DNA of 11,354 bases, taken from NCBI GenBank assembly GCA_028822945.1, contig JAPKCN010000040.1, positions 1 through 11,354 of the forward strand, read 5' to 3'. This document shows, in pieces, positions 1-6,550 of this stretch. Position 1 is the first letter of the stretch. The number at the start of each line of letters is the position of its first letter. The DNA comes from Porticoccaceae bacterium. GTDB lineage: Bacteria > Pseudomonadota > Gammaproteobacteria > Pseudomonadales > Porticoccaceae. The notes under the pieces were generated by a model. That model was given only the letters and a program-made list of their open reading frames with translations, was not told the origin of the DNA and made no database searches. A program made the translations under genes and the position numbers.

Positions 1-830
1 GTTTGGGCCTCCGTATTGATCTCGACAGCGATGTTGTCATCGTCGATCCAAACAACTATAAAAAGTATGTCGAATACACAGATTACTACCACTCGCTAAT
101 GGGCCGAAACGGTGTGTCTGTAGCTGCCTCGCAACAGATTATGCGACATGACAATACTGCAGTAGCTGCGGTCATGGTGGCCATCGGTGACGCCGATGGC
201 CTGATCTGTGGCAAAGTTGGGCGGTTTGATTTTCACCTGCGTGAAATAATGCAATTGCTCGGTCCCGACGACAAGCATCAGCTGATGAGTTCTGCCGCGC
301 TATTACTGATGCCTGATGGCCCGCTATTTCTAACAGATACGGCGATGAACATCGATCCTAGCACCGAGGAATTGGTGCAGATCACCGAAGCCACCGCCTC
401 GCTGGTTAGACGCTTTGGAATGGAGCCTAAAGTCGCGATGTTGTCCCACTCAAATTTTGGCACCTCGGGAGCCAACTCGGCTAAAAAAGTCCGCGATGCT
501 AGCGAGATATTGCGCAATAAGCACCCGAGCTTGCAAATCGACGGAGAGATGCATGTTTTAAGCGCGCTAAATCCAGCACTGCGAGATACCATCTATGCCG
601 AGTCGCGCCTGCAGGGGCGCGCCAATGTGCTGGTGATGCCCAACTTAGACGCTGCCAACATCGCTATGGGGCTGATTCGCTTGATGACCGATGCGTTGTT
701 GATTGGCCCGCTTATCCACGGTTGTAAAAAACCCGCGCACATCGTTATTCCATCTGTGTCATCGCGTGGAATTTTTAACATGACGGCACTCACCGTGACC
801 GACATCAATGCCAGGAATAAAGCCTCTTGA
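1..830 (+). CDS. maeB: NADP-dependent malic enzyme, C-terminal part (5' truncated)
   Basis: This is the last roughly 276 codons of a gene that begins outside the window; the reading frame is open to the left edge and the first TTG is an internal Leu codon, not a start. The visible protein is the phosphotransacetylase-like domain found at the C-terminus of MaeB-type malic enzymes, which oxidatively decarboxylate malate to pyruvate with NADP+. Seen in the sequence: DADGLICG near residue 64, a conserved SNFGTSGA stretch near residue 150, VMPNLDAANIA near residue 211, and the terminal VSSRGIFNMTALTV, which matches the MaeB ending rather than a stand-alone Pta. In MaeB this domain is regulatory (acetyl-CoA and similar effectors) and not known to catalyse acetyl transfer. 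The catalytic malic domain is not in view, so a stand-alone phosphotransacetylase cannot be fully excluded. The gene converges on rsmI with 7 bases between the stop codons. Confidence 0.85.
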   Translation, partial: LGLRIDLDSDVVIVDPNNYKKYVEYTDYYHSLMGRNGVSVAASQQIMRHDNTAVAAVMVAIGDADGLICGKVGRFDFHLREIMQLLGPDDKHQLMSSAALLLMPDGPLFLTDTAMNIDPSTEELVQITEATASLVRRFGMEPKVAMLSHSNFGTSGANSAKKVRDASEILRNKHPSLQIDGEMHVLSALNPALRDTIYAESRLQGRANVLVMPNLDAANIAMGLIRLMTDALLIGPLIHGCKKPAHIVIPSVSSRGIFNMTALTVTDINARNKAS

Positions 831-837
831 ACATGTT

Positions 838-1695
838 TTAGGCGTTCGCCGTTGAGCTGCCCTGCATTGCGTGTCGATACAGAGCACGCTTGTCGAGGCC
901 CGTAATTTTAGCCGTAACCGAGGCGGCTTTGCTCGGTGATAGCTCGACCTTCAGCAGGCTCAGTATACGTTCGGCATCGCCTGTAATAATACCGGACGCG
1001 GGCGGCGAGGCCGCTATGATTAATACTATTTCACCGCGCTGCTGGCAAATGTCGGCGACTACCATGGTATGCAGTTCGGCCAGCGTTGCGCGGCTGTAGG
1101 TCTCAAATTTTTTACTGATCTCGCGTGCCACAAAGGCCTCGCGTTCGGCGCCTAGAACCTCCATAGCGTCTGCAAGAGTATCGACAATCCGATGCGGTGC
1201 TTCGTAGCAGACGAGGGTTTCGCTGGATGTTTTCCAAGCTTGAAGCGCAGCTTTTCGAGCAGCACTTTTAGCAGGCAAAAATCCGATAAAACTGAACCGA
1301 TCGGTGGCTAACCCGCAGACCGAAAGCGCACTAACGAGCGCACAGCTACCGGGAATCGGTATGACCGTAACACCCTGTTGTCGAGCGACAGCAACTAACC
1401 TATAACCCGGATCAGAGATCAATGGTGTGCCGGCATCTGAGATTAGAGCAACCGAGTCGCGCCGCGCGAGGCGGGTAAGAATTTTATCGATACTTTGCCT
1501 ATCGCTGTGTTCATGGTAGGTCATTGTTGGTGAATTTATGTGATAATGGTCAAGCAACTTTTTACTGTGTCGTGTGTCCTCGCAGGCGATGATGTCGACG
1601 CTCTGGAGAATCTCTACGGCGCGTGGCGACATGTCTGCCAGGTTGCCGATAGGCGTAGCAACAATATAGAGTGTTCCGCGTGGATCTGAATGCAT
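838..1695 (-). CDS. rsmI: 16S rRNA (cytidine-1402-2'-O)-methyltransferase RsmI
   Basis: SAM-dependent tetrapyrrole-methylase-fold enzyme that 2'-O-methylates C1402 of 16S rRNA in the decoding centre, acting in the cytoplasm on the small subunit. The 285 residues match the usual family length. Motifs visible in order are TPIGN (14-18), CEDTRH (38-43), SDAGTP followed by SDPGYR (86-98), the IPGSCALVSAL segment (114-124) and YEAPHR (164-169), then the shorter C-terminal helical domain ending in DKRALYRHAM. The start is the only ATG before the conserved LYIVATP strand, and no alternative start lies nearby. That ATG overlaps the start codon of divergent lpoA, so any rsmI promoter must lie within lpoA; an AGTATA on the + strand (TATACT on the rsmI strand) at 1720-1725 is a possible -10 with no good -35. 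I see no Shine-Dalgarno sequence. The rsmI/lpoA divergent pair is also found in enterobacteria, but with a real gap between the genes. Confidence 0.95.
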   Translation of the reverse strand: MHSDPRGTLYIVATPIGNLADMSPRAVEILQSVDIIACEDTRHSKKLLDHYHINSPTMTYHEHSDRQSIDKILTRLARRDSVALISDAGTPLISDPGYRLVAVARQQGVTVIPIPGSCALVSALSVCGLATDRFSFIGFLPAKSAARKAALQAWKTSSETLVCYEAPHRIVDTLADAMEVLGAEREAFVAREISKKFETYSRATLAELHTMVVADICQQRGEIVLIIAASPPASGIITGDAERILSLLKVELSPSKAASVTAKITGLDKRALYRHAMQGSSTANA

Positions 1696-3550
1696 GATTA
1701 AAAACTTTTTAATTTATTTAGTATACGTCGCTATCTTAGCCTTTATTGGGGGCTGTGTGCCATCTACCAATATACCTATAAAAAATGCACCTATACTCGT
1801 TCAGACGCCAGCGGTTGCATACCCAGAGACCGGCGATACACGCCGTGCGGAGCAACTTTACCGGCGCGCACAAAAAGCCGACGGCAGTATCCGCAATGGT
1901 CTCCTACTGGATAGTGCCGAGGTGTTTTTTCTCAACGGTAATCTCGATCGCAGTCGCCGTGCATTTGATCAAATTGATCGGCAAAGACTCCTCGATAGCG
2001 AATATCTAGAATATATCTTGCTCGGTGGCGAGACACTCAGGCAGCAGGCCGATTGGGCAGCACTAAAAATTTGGCTAGAGGATATCCGCCTCGACTATTT
2101 AGTATCCCGGCATAGCCTCGATCAAAGACGGCGATTAGTCGACCTGCAAACAGACCTAAGCATTGCCTCTGGGCCAATCTTGAAGAGTTTAAAGGACTCT
2201 GTGGCACTAGCTGCGGCTTTGCCCGCAAGTCAGCGCCAGCACCTACACAACCGCATTTGGCGCCTCCTCAATCGACTACCCTATGACCAGTTAAAAAAGA
2301 CTGAAAGATCGCCGGCTAATCAGCACTTAAATGGCTGGCAACAATTGGCCGCACTGCTCAGAAAAGCCGCCGGTGACGGCAGAGGTCAAACCCGCCTGTT
2401 CACTGACTGGCGCGGCCGAATGCCCTATCATCCGGCCGCGCGCACGCCACCCAAGGCACTCATTAACATCTTTGACGCAGCAACCGAAGTCGACAAAGTC
2501 GCCCTGATGCTGCCATTGCAAGACCAGTATCGCATGGCTAGCCTGACACTACTGGACGGCTTTATGGCCGGATTCTATGAGTTTTCCAAGCGCTCTCAGA
2601 AAACACCGCAAGTGCGCATTTACGACAGTGCTAAACGGCCTTTGCAAGAGGTTTATGACGAAGCCCTTAGTGATGGTGCCGAAATGATTATTGGTCCTGT
2701 GCGCAGCGCAAGTGTTCGCAGCCTAATTGGTCTCGAGCAACTGCCGGTACCAACAATCAGTCTCAACCGCGTTAATACCGAAGATCTTATAGGTCCGGAT
2801 AACCTGTTCCAATTTGGTCTGTCGCCACTCGATGAAATGGATCAAATTGCTGACCGCGCGTGGTTTTTAGGTAAGCGGCGGGTGCTGCTTATAGCCCCTG
2901 AAGCCGGGTGGGGACGCCGAGCCAGCAAGTATTTTGAAAAAGCTTGGATTCAGCGCGGCGGCACAATCGTCGACTCAGTGCGCTATCCCAGTAGTGTTAG
3001 CGACTTCAGCAGCCTGTTAAGAGGCCCACTACATATCGACGCTAGCGAGGACCGCGGCGTCGAGTTAAAGCGCTTCATCAACAACCGCCTGACCACCCGA
3101 GCGCGTCGCCGTCAGGATATCGATATAGTAGTTATGCTCAGTTATCCGAATATCGCCCGGCAAATCAAACCCGCCCTAGAATTTTTATATGCTGCAGATC
3201 TGCCCGTCTATGCCAGCTCGCACGTTTACAGCGGCGCTATCCAAAGCAGCCTCGACCGCGATCTATCGGGTGTAGAATTTTGCGCAATGCCGTGGATGCT
3301 TAGGGGACAATTAGCAACGCCAGTGTTACCAGACGATCAACTACACACCGCGTTGAAAAATTTTTACGCACTCGGTTATGACGCATTTCTAGTGCATCGA
3401 GAGCTAGCCAACCTGCGGCGCGGCGATGACAGTGTTCCGCTGTTTGCCGCCTCTGGTCTCCTATCACTGGAGCGCGGCCAAATTAAACGCCAAACCGGTT
3501 GGGCGAAATTTGACCGCGGGCGGGTGGTCGCAATCGAGGCGAATAAGTGA
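1694..3550 (+). CDS. lpoA: Penicillin-binding protein activator LpoA (outer-membrane lipoprotein)
   Basis: Outer-membrane lipoprotein that reaches through the periplasm to stimulate peptidoglycan synthesis by PBP1A (MrcA). Residues 1-20 form a lipoprotein signal peptide with a basic start (MIKN), a hydrophobic core and a lipobox IGG-C with the acylated Cys at 21. Residues from about 40 to 250 are helical and Arg/Leu-rich, consistent with the TPR-like N-domain. From about residue 265 (VDKVALMLPL) the protein has the periplasmic-binding-protein fold of LpoA: MIIGPVRSASV, then PVPTISLNR, then VLLIAPEAGWGRR, and finally LPVYASSHVYSG and FCAMPWML. The 618-residue length fits the family. The ATG is chosen because the signal peptide would be lost from any later start; it has no clear Shine-Dalgarno and overlaps the rsmI start. 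A TTGCCG / 16-base spacer / TATAGA pair at 1643-1670 inside rsmI could be a weak promoter. The gene heads a + strand cluster with broken yraN, diaA and dolP. Confidence 0.93.
   Translation: MIKNFLIYLVYVAILAFIGGCVPSTNIPIKNAPILVQTPAVAYPETGDTRRAEQLYRRAQKADGSIRNGLLLDSAEVFFLNGNLDRSRRAFDQIDRQRLLDSEYLEYILLGGETLRQQADWAALKIWLEDIRLDYLVSRHSLDQRRRLVDLQTDLSIASGPILKSLKDSVALAAALPASQRQHLHNRIWRLLNRLPYDQLKKTERSPANQHLNGWQQLAALLRKAAGDGRGQTRLFTDWRGRMPYHPAARTPPKALINIFDAATEVDKVALMLPLQDQYRMASLTLLDGFMAGFYEFSKRSQKTPQVRIYDSAKRPLQEVYDEALSDGAEMIIGPVRSASVRSLIGLEQLPVPTISLNRVNTEDLIGPDNLFQFGLSPLDEMDQIADRAWFLGKRRVLLIAPEAGWGRRASKYFEKAWIQRGGTIVDSVRYPSSVSDFSSLLRGPLHIDASEDRGVELKRFINNRLTTRARRRQDIDIVVMLSYPNIARQIKPALEFLYAADLPVYASSHVYSGAIQSSLDRDLSGVEFCAMPWMLRGQLATPVLPDDQLHTALKNFYALGYDAFLVHRELANLRRGDDSVPLFAASGLLSLERGQIKRQTGWAKFDRGRVVAIEANK
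1697..1713. repeat. A/T-only inverted repeat at the lpoA 5' end
   Basis: ATTAAAAA and TTTTTAAT are perfect 8-base arms around a single C, covering codons 2-7 of lpoA and lying immediately upstream of the rsmI start on the other strand. On the + strand it would place an A/T-rich, potentially regulatory or bending tract at the shared start region. It may simply reflect the Ile-Lys-Asn-Phe-Leu-Ile coding of the signal peptide. Confidence 0.35.
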
Positions 3551-3599
3551 GTATTTAACTAGCCACGATAGCACCGTGTGAATCCTAAGCAGGGTTGAG

Positions 3600-4003
3600 A
3601 TGGTATAGCCAGAGCTAGCGAGATTGACTGGTGAACAAGCGGAAAAGCGTGCTTATCAATGCCTGTCAGAACGTGGACTCAAGCTAGTAGAGCGCAAGTT
3701 TCGTAACAGCCGAGGAGAGGTTTATCTGCTCATGAATGATCTCGATGGCTGGTATCAATTGAGGTAAAGTATCGACTCAGCGATTGCTTTGGGAACGCTA
3801 AAGACGCCACCACAGGGGCTAAGCTTGGTCGCATGACGTCCGCTGCAGGCCCCGTCTTGCAACTACTGCCATGGGAGTCTCGCGCCCTGCGGTTCGATAC
3901 TCTAACCTTTGCGCCAGTGCGCGATAGCGCGAGCAGTTACCGATACAATAGGATCAAAAATATCTTGCAGAAACAACGGGCTGGAGCGACTCGACCTATA
4001 TGA
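3600..4003 (+). pseudogene. yraN: Broken yraN (UPF0102, nuclease-like protein)
   Basis: No intact ORF covers this stretch, but two frames together spell a YraN/UPF0102 protein (PD-(D/E)XK-like fold, function not settled). Frame one starts at ATG 3600-3602, with AGGG five bases upstream, and immediately meets TAG at 3606-3608. It then reads LTGEQAEKRAYQCLSERGLK and continues through VERKFRNSRGEVYLLMNDLDG, stopping at TAA 3765. The match resumes in another frame from CTG at 3749: LVSIEVKYRLSD, GNAKDATTGAKLGRM, LRFDTLTFAPVRD, ending at TGA 4001-4003. Loss of a single C in GGC-CTG near 3748-3749 would explain the shift. Independently, the family motif GE(I/L/V)D reads GEVY, so a conserved acidic residue is lost, while the EVKYR motif survives. 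The position between lpoA and diaA is the usual one for yraN. A TTG start at 3624 would avoid the TAG but not the frameshift. A sequencing error could explain one lesion but hardly all three. Confidence 0.88.
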
Positions 4004-4569
4004 CACCAGATCGACGGATATACCATTTTTTTGAGCGCCTGATCGAGGGTACTATGAGCATTGGTGATGCTTTTGCACCGCAACTCGCTCAGGCTGCCGA
4101 GATACTTACCGACGCATTGCTCGCGGGGAATACCCTTTATACCTGTGGGCAAGGTTCGAGCGCCCTAGTCGGCGAGTTTTTTAGCCACAAGCTGAGCAGT
4201 GGTGCAGACATCGAACGCCCGGGTTTCCCATGCGTTAATATTAATCAATTGACTCACAACATCGACGGTGACAGTCGCTACGCCCAAGCGATCCTTACTC
4301 ATGCTCGACAAGCTGACATACTGGTATTGATTAGCCGCGGCGATAGCCATAGTGACCTGATAAACAGCATTGAGGCGGCCCTAGAGCGCGGTATGCGGAT
4401 CGTCTTACTCACCTATAAAAACGATTCGATACTGGTCGATAATCTTGGCTATAGCGACCTGTGTATCGATATGAGCCAATTTGAACCCGCCGCGCTGGAC
4501 ACCCTTCAGTTTCAGGTGATAGCCTGTCTGTGTGATTTAATCGACTACATCATTTTAGGAGAATCTTAA
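4000..4569 (+). CDS. diaA: SIS-domain protein, DiaA-like (DnaA initiator-associating factor)
   Basis: A single SIS (sugar isomerase) domain protein of 189 residues. DiaA in Escherichia coli is a tetramer that binds DnaA and promotes orderly initiation at oriC; it is a close relative of GmhA sedoheptulose-7-phosphate isomerases. Visible here are an N-terminal helix pair (1-45), the SIS phosphate-loop region TCGQGSSALVGEFF (48-61), IERPGFPCVNIN near 71-82, VLISRGDSHSDL near 107-118, and the C-terminal helix VIACLCDLIDYIIL, which closely resembles the DiaA ending NCLCDLID. The loop reads GQGSS where the E. coli protein has GNGTS, so the sequence is divergent. ATG 4000 overlaps the TGA of the yraN remnant as ATGA, suggesting translational coupling in the ancestor. 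The DiaA assignment rests mostly on position between yraN and dolP and on the C-terminus; GmhA activity is less likely. Confidence 0.82.
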   Translation: MTPDRRIYHFFERLIEGTMSIGDAFAPQLAQAAEILTDALLAGNTLYTCGQGSSALVGEFFSHKLSSGADIERPGFPCVNINQLTHNIDGDSRYAQAILTHARQADILVLISRGDSHSDLINSIEAALERGMRIVLLTYKNDSILVDNLGYSDLCIDMSQFEPAALDTLQFQVIACLCDLIDYIILGES

Positions 4570-5136
4570 GTGTACAAATTTGTCATCTGGCTTCTATCTG
4601 CGGCCCTTTTGGGCGGTTGCACATCTGTACTGCACAATGTAACTGATAAACCGGTTGGCACCGATGATATATCCACAGGTGTCGGAGCCGATATCACGGA
4701 CAACCAATTGGATATGTTTATCGGTGTAAATATAAAAAAAGCGGATCCGCAACTCGCTCGCTCGCATATTAATGTCAACGTCTACTCTTCTGTAGTTTTG
4801 ATCACTGGAGAAGTCTCCAATAAACGTTTAAAAACCCTAGCTGGCGATACTGCACGTGCCTTTCAAGGAGTCAGGGCAGTCCATAATCAGCTCAATATTC
4901 GCAGTAACTCGACGTGGCTCGCCCGCTCGGCCGATACTGTTTTGACGGCTAAGGTCAAAGCAAAACTAGTGCTCGATGAGGAAATCAGCGCAGGGGATAT
5001 CAATGTCATCAGCGAGGATAGTATCGTCTACCTTATGGGGAGGGTTTCACAGGCAACCGGCGCGAGGACTGCCAACCGGGCTAGCGAAACCAGCGGAGCG
5101 CGCAACGTAGTGAAAATATTTGATTATACCGATTAG
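4570..5136 (+). CDS. dolP: BON-domain lipoprotein DolP (YraP)
   Basis: Outer-membrane lipoprotein with two BON domains; in E. coli it localises to the division site and supports envelope integrity, peptidoglycan amidase activation and BAM function. The start is GTG 4570-4572, directly after the diaA TAA, with a good AGGAGA seven bases upstream inside the end of diaA. Residues 1-16 are a lipoprotein signal with lipobox LGG-C and the acylated Cys at 17. BON1 spans roughly residues 44-110, with the glycine-containing VLITGEVSN core. BON2 spans roughly 115-187, with VYLMGRVSQ and the closing ARNVVKIFDY. The length of 188 fits the family (about 190). Direct abutment and the ribosome site inside diaA indicate cotranscription and probable coupling with diaA. 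No convincing terminator follows it. Confidence 0.92.
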   Translation: MYKFVIWLLSAALLGGCTSVLHNVTDKPVGTDDISTGVGADITDNQLDMFIGVNIKKADPQLARSHINVNVYSSVVLITGEVSNKRLKTLAGDTARAFQGVRAVHNQLNIRSNSTWLARSADTVLTAKVKAKLVLDEEISAGDINVISEDSIVYLMGRVSQATGARTANRASETSGARNVVKIFDYTD

Positions 5137-5414
5137 TCCTAGTGCAGCCGCCGCCAGATATCTAATTCCTATCCCGTTAAGGCTTGAGAAACTAATGCTG
5201 TTGCCCTACCCCGGCCAAGGAGGTCGAGGAAACTATATGACGCAAACGCCGATTGGGTACCAACTAATCTGTGAACTCAATTGCGTAGACTACCATAGGA
5301 CAATTAATGTCTATTAAGTGACTGCTCAGACAGTTTAATTAGACGCTAAAAATTGTTACACGCAATGAACAATGCCAGCTATAAACGGACTAACTAGGCC
5401 GCATTAATACCCTA
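5137..5414. other. Convergent intergenic region between dolP and sspB
   Basis: This 278-base stretch separates two convergent transcription units. I see no RNA gene, mobile-element end or recognisable gene remnant. It contains a weak terminator-like hairpin for sspB (5348-5373, listed separately). It also holds one short + strand ORF, ATG 5237 to TAA 5317, 26 codons (MTQTPIGYQL...), preceded by AAGGAGG at 5219-5225 (too far upstream) and GAGGA closer by. Nothing supports its translation beyond these ribosome-site-like strings, and it is reported only as a possibility. No strong + strand terminator for dolP was found. Confidence 0.6.
5348..5373 (-). terminator. Weak terminator candidate downstream of sspB
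   Basis: On the - strand, about 40 bases past the sspB stop, ATTGTT and AACAAT form a 6-base-pair stem (5352-5357 with 5368-5373) around a 10-base loop, followed by a short T run (complement of the A's at 5348-5351). The stem is A/T-rich, so it would be a weak intrinsic terminator at best. Confidence 0.35.
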
Positions 5415-5846
5415 TTACTTAATAACCCGCAACGACGGCTTGCTCTTCAATCCATCTCTACGTTTAGGCACTGAAGGCGGCGGTGGCGGCGTTATCGCTT
5501 TGGGACCCTGTGGTGGAGTAGGATCCTCGGGTGGTTCCGGCTCAAACATCATGCCCTGGCCATTTTCTTGCGCATAAATACCAAGTATCGATCCCATCGG
5601 GCAAAATATATCGATCGGGATCCCGCCAAAACGTGTTGACAGCTGAATGAAGTCGTTATTCATTTCAAAGTTAGTTACTGCGCGTGGTGCTATATTCAGA
5701 ATAATCTGCCCGTTGGTGACAAAATTCTGCGGTACTTCCACACTTTCGTGGTGAGCGTCGACTACCACATAAGGCGTGCAATCATTATCTACAATCCACT
5801 CGTAGAATGCACGGATGAGATAGGGTCGATTTGACAGCATACTCAC
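5415..5846 (-). CDS. sspB: ClpXP protease specificity-enhancing factor SspB
   Basis: Adaptor that binds ssrA-tagged proteins (and in some species RseA and others) and delivers them to ClpXP in the cytoplasm. The 143 residues show the SspB substrate-binding domain at about 5-105, with RPYLIRAFYEWIVDN, IILNIAPRAVTN and STRFGGIPIDIFCPM all close to the E. coli sequence. A flexible, proline-rich linker follows (about 103-130, with a run of five prolines), and then the C-terminal ClpX-binding tail KPSLRVIK, corresponding to the XB motif. The start given is GTG 5846-5844, four bases after TAAGG, which overlaps the sspA stop; ATG 5840 two codons later is an equally reasonable start with ten-base spacing. 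The gene lies 6 bases downstream of sspA, the classical sspA-sspB operon. Confidence 0.95.
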   Translation of the reverse strand: MSMLSNRPYLIRAFYEWIVDNDCTPYVVVDAHHESVEVPQNFVTNGQIILNIAPRAVTNFEMNNDFIQLSTRFGGIPIDIFCPMGSILGIYAQENGQGMMFEPEPPEDPTPPQGPKAITPPPPPSVPKRRDGLKSKPSLRVIK

Positions 5847-5852
5847 TAAACC

Positions 5853-6440
5853 TTATCCGCCATGAAACTCACGTTCAAAGACGCGTTTCATATAGTTATG
5901 CAAAGGTTTGGTCTGCGCACTCGCGGGAATCTCTATACCCAATTGCGGAAGACGCCAAAGCAGTGGTGCCAAACAACAATCGACCAAGGTGTAATCCTCA
6001 CTCATGAAATACGGTAAATCAGTAAAGATTGAAGAGACACCAATCAGTGACTCGCGTAATTCTTTTCTGGCAATAGCCCCATCATCGCCATTTGGATCGC
6101 GAATGATACGGTCAGAAAGGGTGCACCAGTCGCGCTCGATGCGAAAAATCCACAGCCGACTCTGGGCGCGAGCTACAGGGTAGACCGGTAATAACGGCGG
6201 GTGTGGAAAACGCTCATCGAGGTACTCCATGACAACTTTAGACTCGTACAACGCCAAATCACGGTCGACCAACGTCGGCAGCGTCCCATAGGGGTTAGCT
6301 TCGAGAATTTCCTCGGTGATGGCGGTCGAATCCATGTCTTCGATGTCGACAGTCACGCCTTTTTCCGCCAAGACAATTCTTACCCTATGGCTATACTGGC
6401 AAGTCGGATCTGAAAATAATGTCATCGACGATCTTCGCAC
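5853..6440 (-). CDS. sspA: Stringent starvation protein A (SspA)
   Basis: RNA-polymerase-associated global regulator with a glutathione-S-transferase fold but no GST activity; it affects stationary-phase, acid-tolerance and virulence genes in gammaproteobacteria. Visible are the thioredoxin-like N-domain (SDPTCQYSHRVRIVLAEKGV, then ANPYGTLPTLVDRDLALYES), the signature ERFPHPPLLPVYPVARA including the surface-exposed PHP residues needed for function in E. coli, and the helical C-domain with DYTLVDCCLAPLLWRLP. The frame is open to GTG 6446, but GTG 6440-6438 is preferred. GAGAGG lies five bases before it, and the resulting N-terminus (VRRSSM then TLFSDP) has the length usual for the family; ATG 6425 is a third option. 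The product is 195 residues. Its neighbours, petA and petBC upstream and sspB downstream, are the standard order. Confidence 0.95.
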   Translation of the reverse strand: MRRSSMTLFSDPTCQYSHRVRIVLAEKGVTVDIEDMDSTAITEEILEANPYGTLPTLVDRDLALYESKVVMEYLDERFPHPPLLPVYPVARAQSRLWIFRIERDWCTLSDRIIRDPNGDDGAIARKELRESLIGVSSIFTDLPYFMSEDYTLVDCCLAPLLWRLPQLGIEIPASAQTKPLHNYMKRVFEREFHGG

Positions 6441-6495
6441 ACGCACCTCTCAATTATATAGCTAATCACAAATGGGAAATAACTAACCCCTACCT

Positions 6496-6521
6496 AACGC
6501 TAAGTTTATTAACACAGCGTT
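6496..6521. repeat. Small inverted repeat between petBC and sspA
   Basis: AACGCT (6496-6501) and AGCGTT (6516-6521) are perfect inverted arms around a 14-base A/T-rich spacer, lying in the 110-base gap between the stop of the cytochrome b/c1 gene and the sspA start. No T run follows on the - strand, so it does not look like an intrinsic terminator of the bc1 operon. It could be a regulator site for sspA, an mRNA stem at a processing point, or chance. Confidence 0.3.
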
Positions 6522-6550
6522 TTCTATCCAGAGCACAAGGCTGTTAATGC

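Noticed and set aside
831..837. Terminator between convergent maeB and rsmI
   Set aside because: Only seven bases separate the stop codons and no hairpin with a T run is visible there.
3749..3767. Programmed frameshift in yraN
   Set aside because: No slippery heptamer or downstream structure is evident at the junction, and the TAG at 3606 plus the Asp-to-Tyr change point to decay instead.
6453..6458. TATAAT as an sspA promoter -10
   Set aside because: No acceptable -35 at 16-18 bases, and the predicted start would leave out the GAGAGG ribosome site of the preferred GTG; kept only as a remark in the findings.
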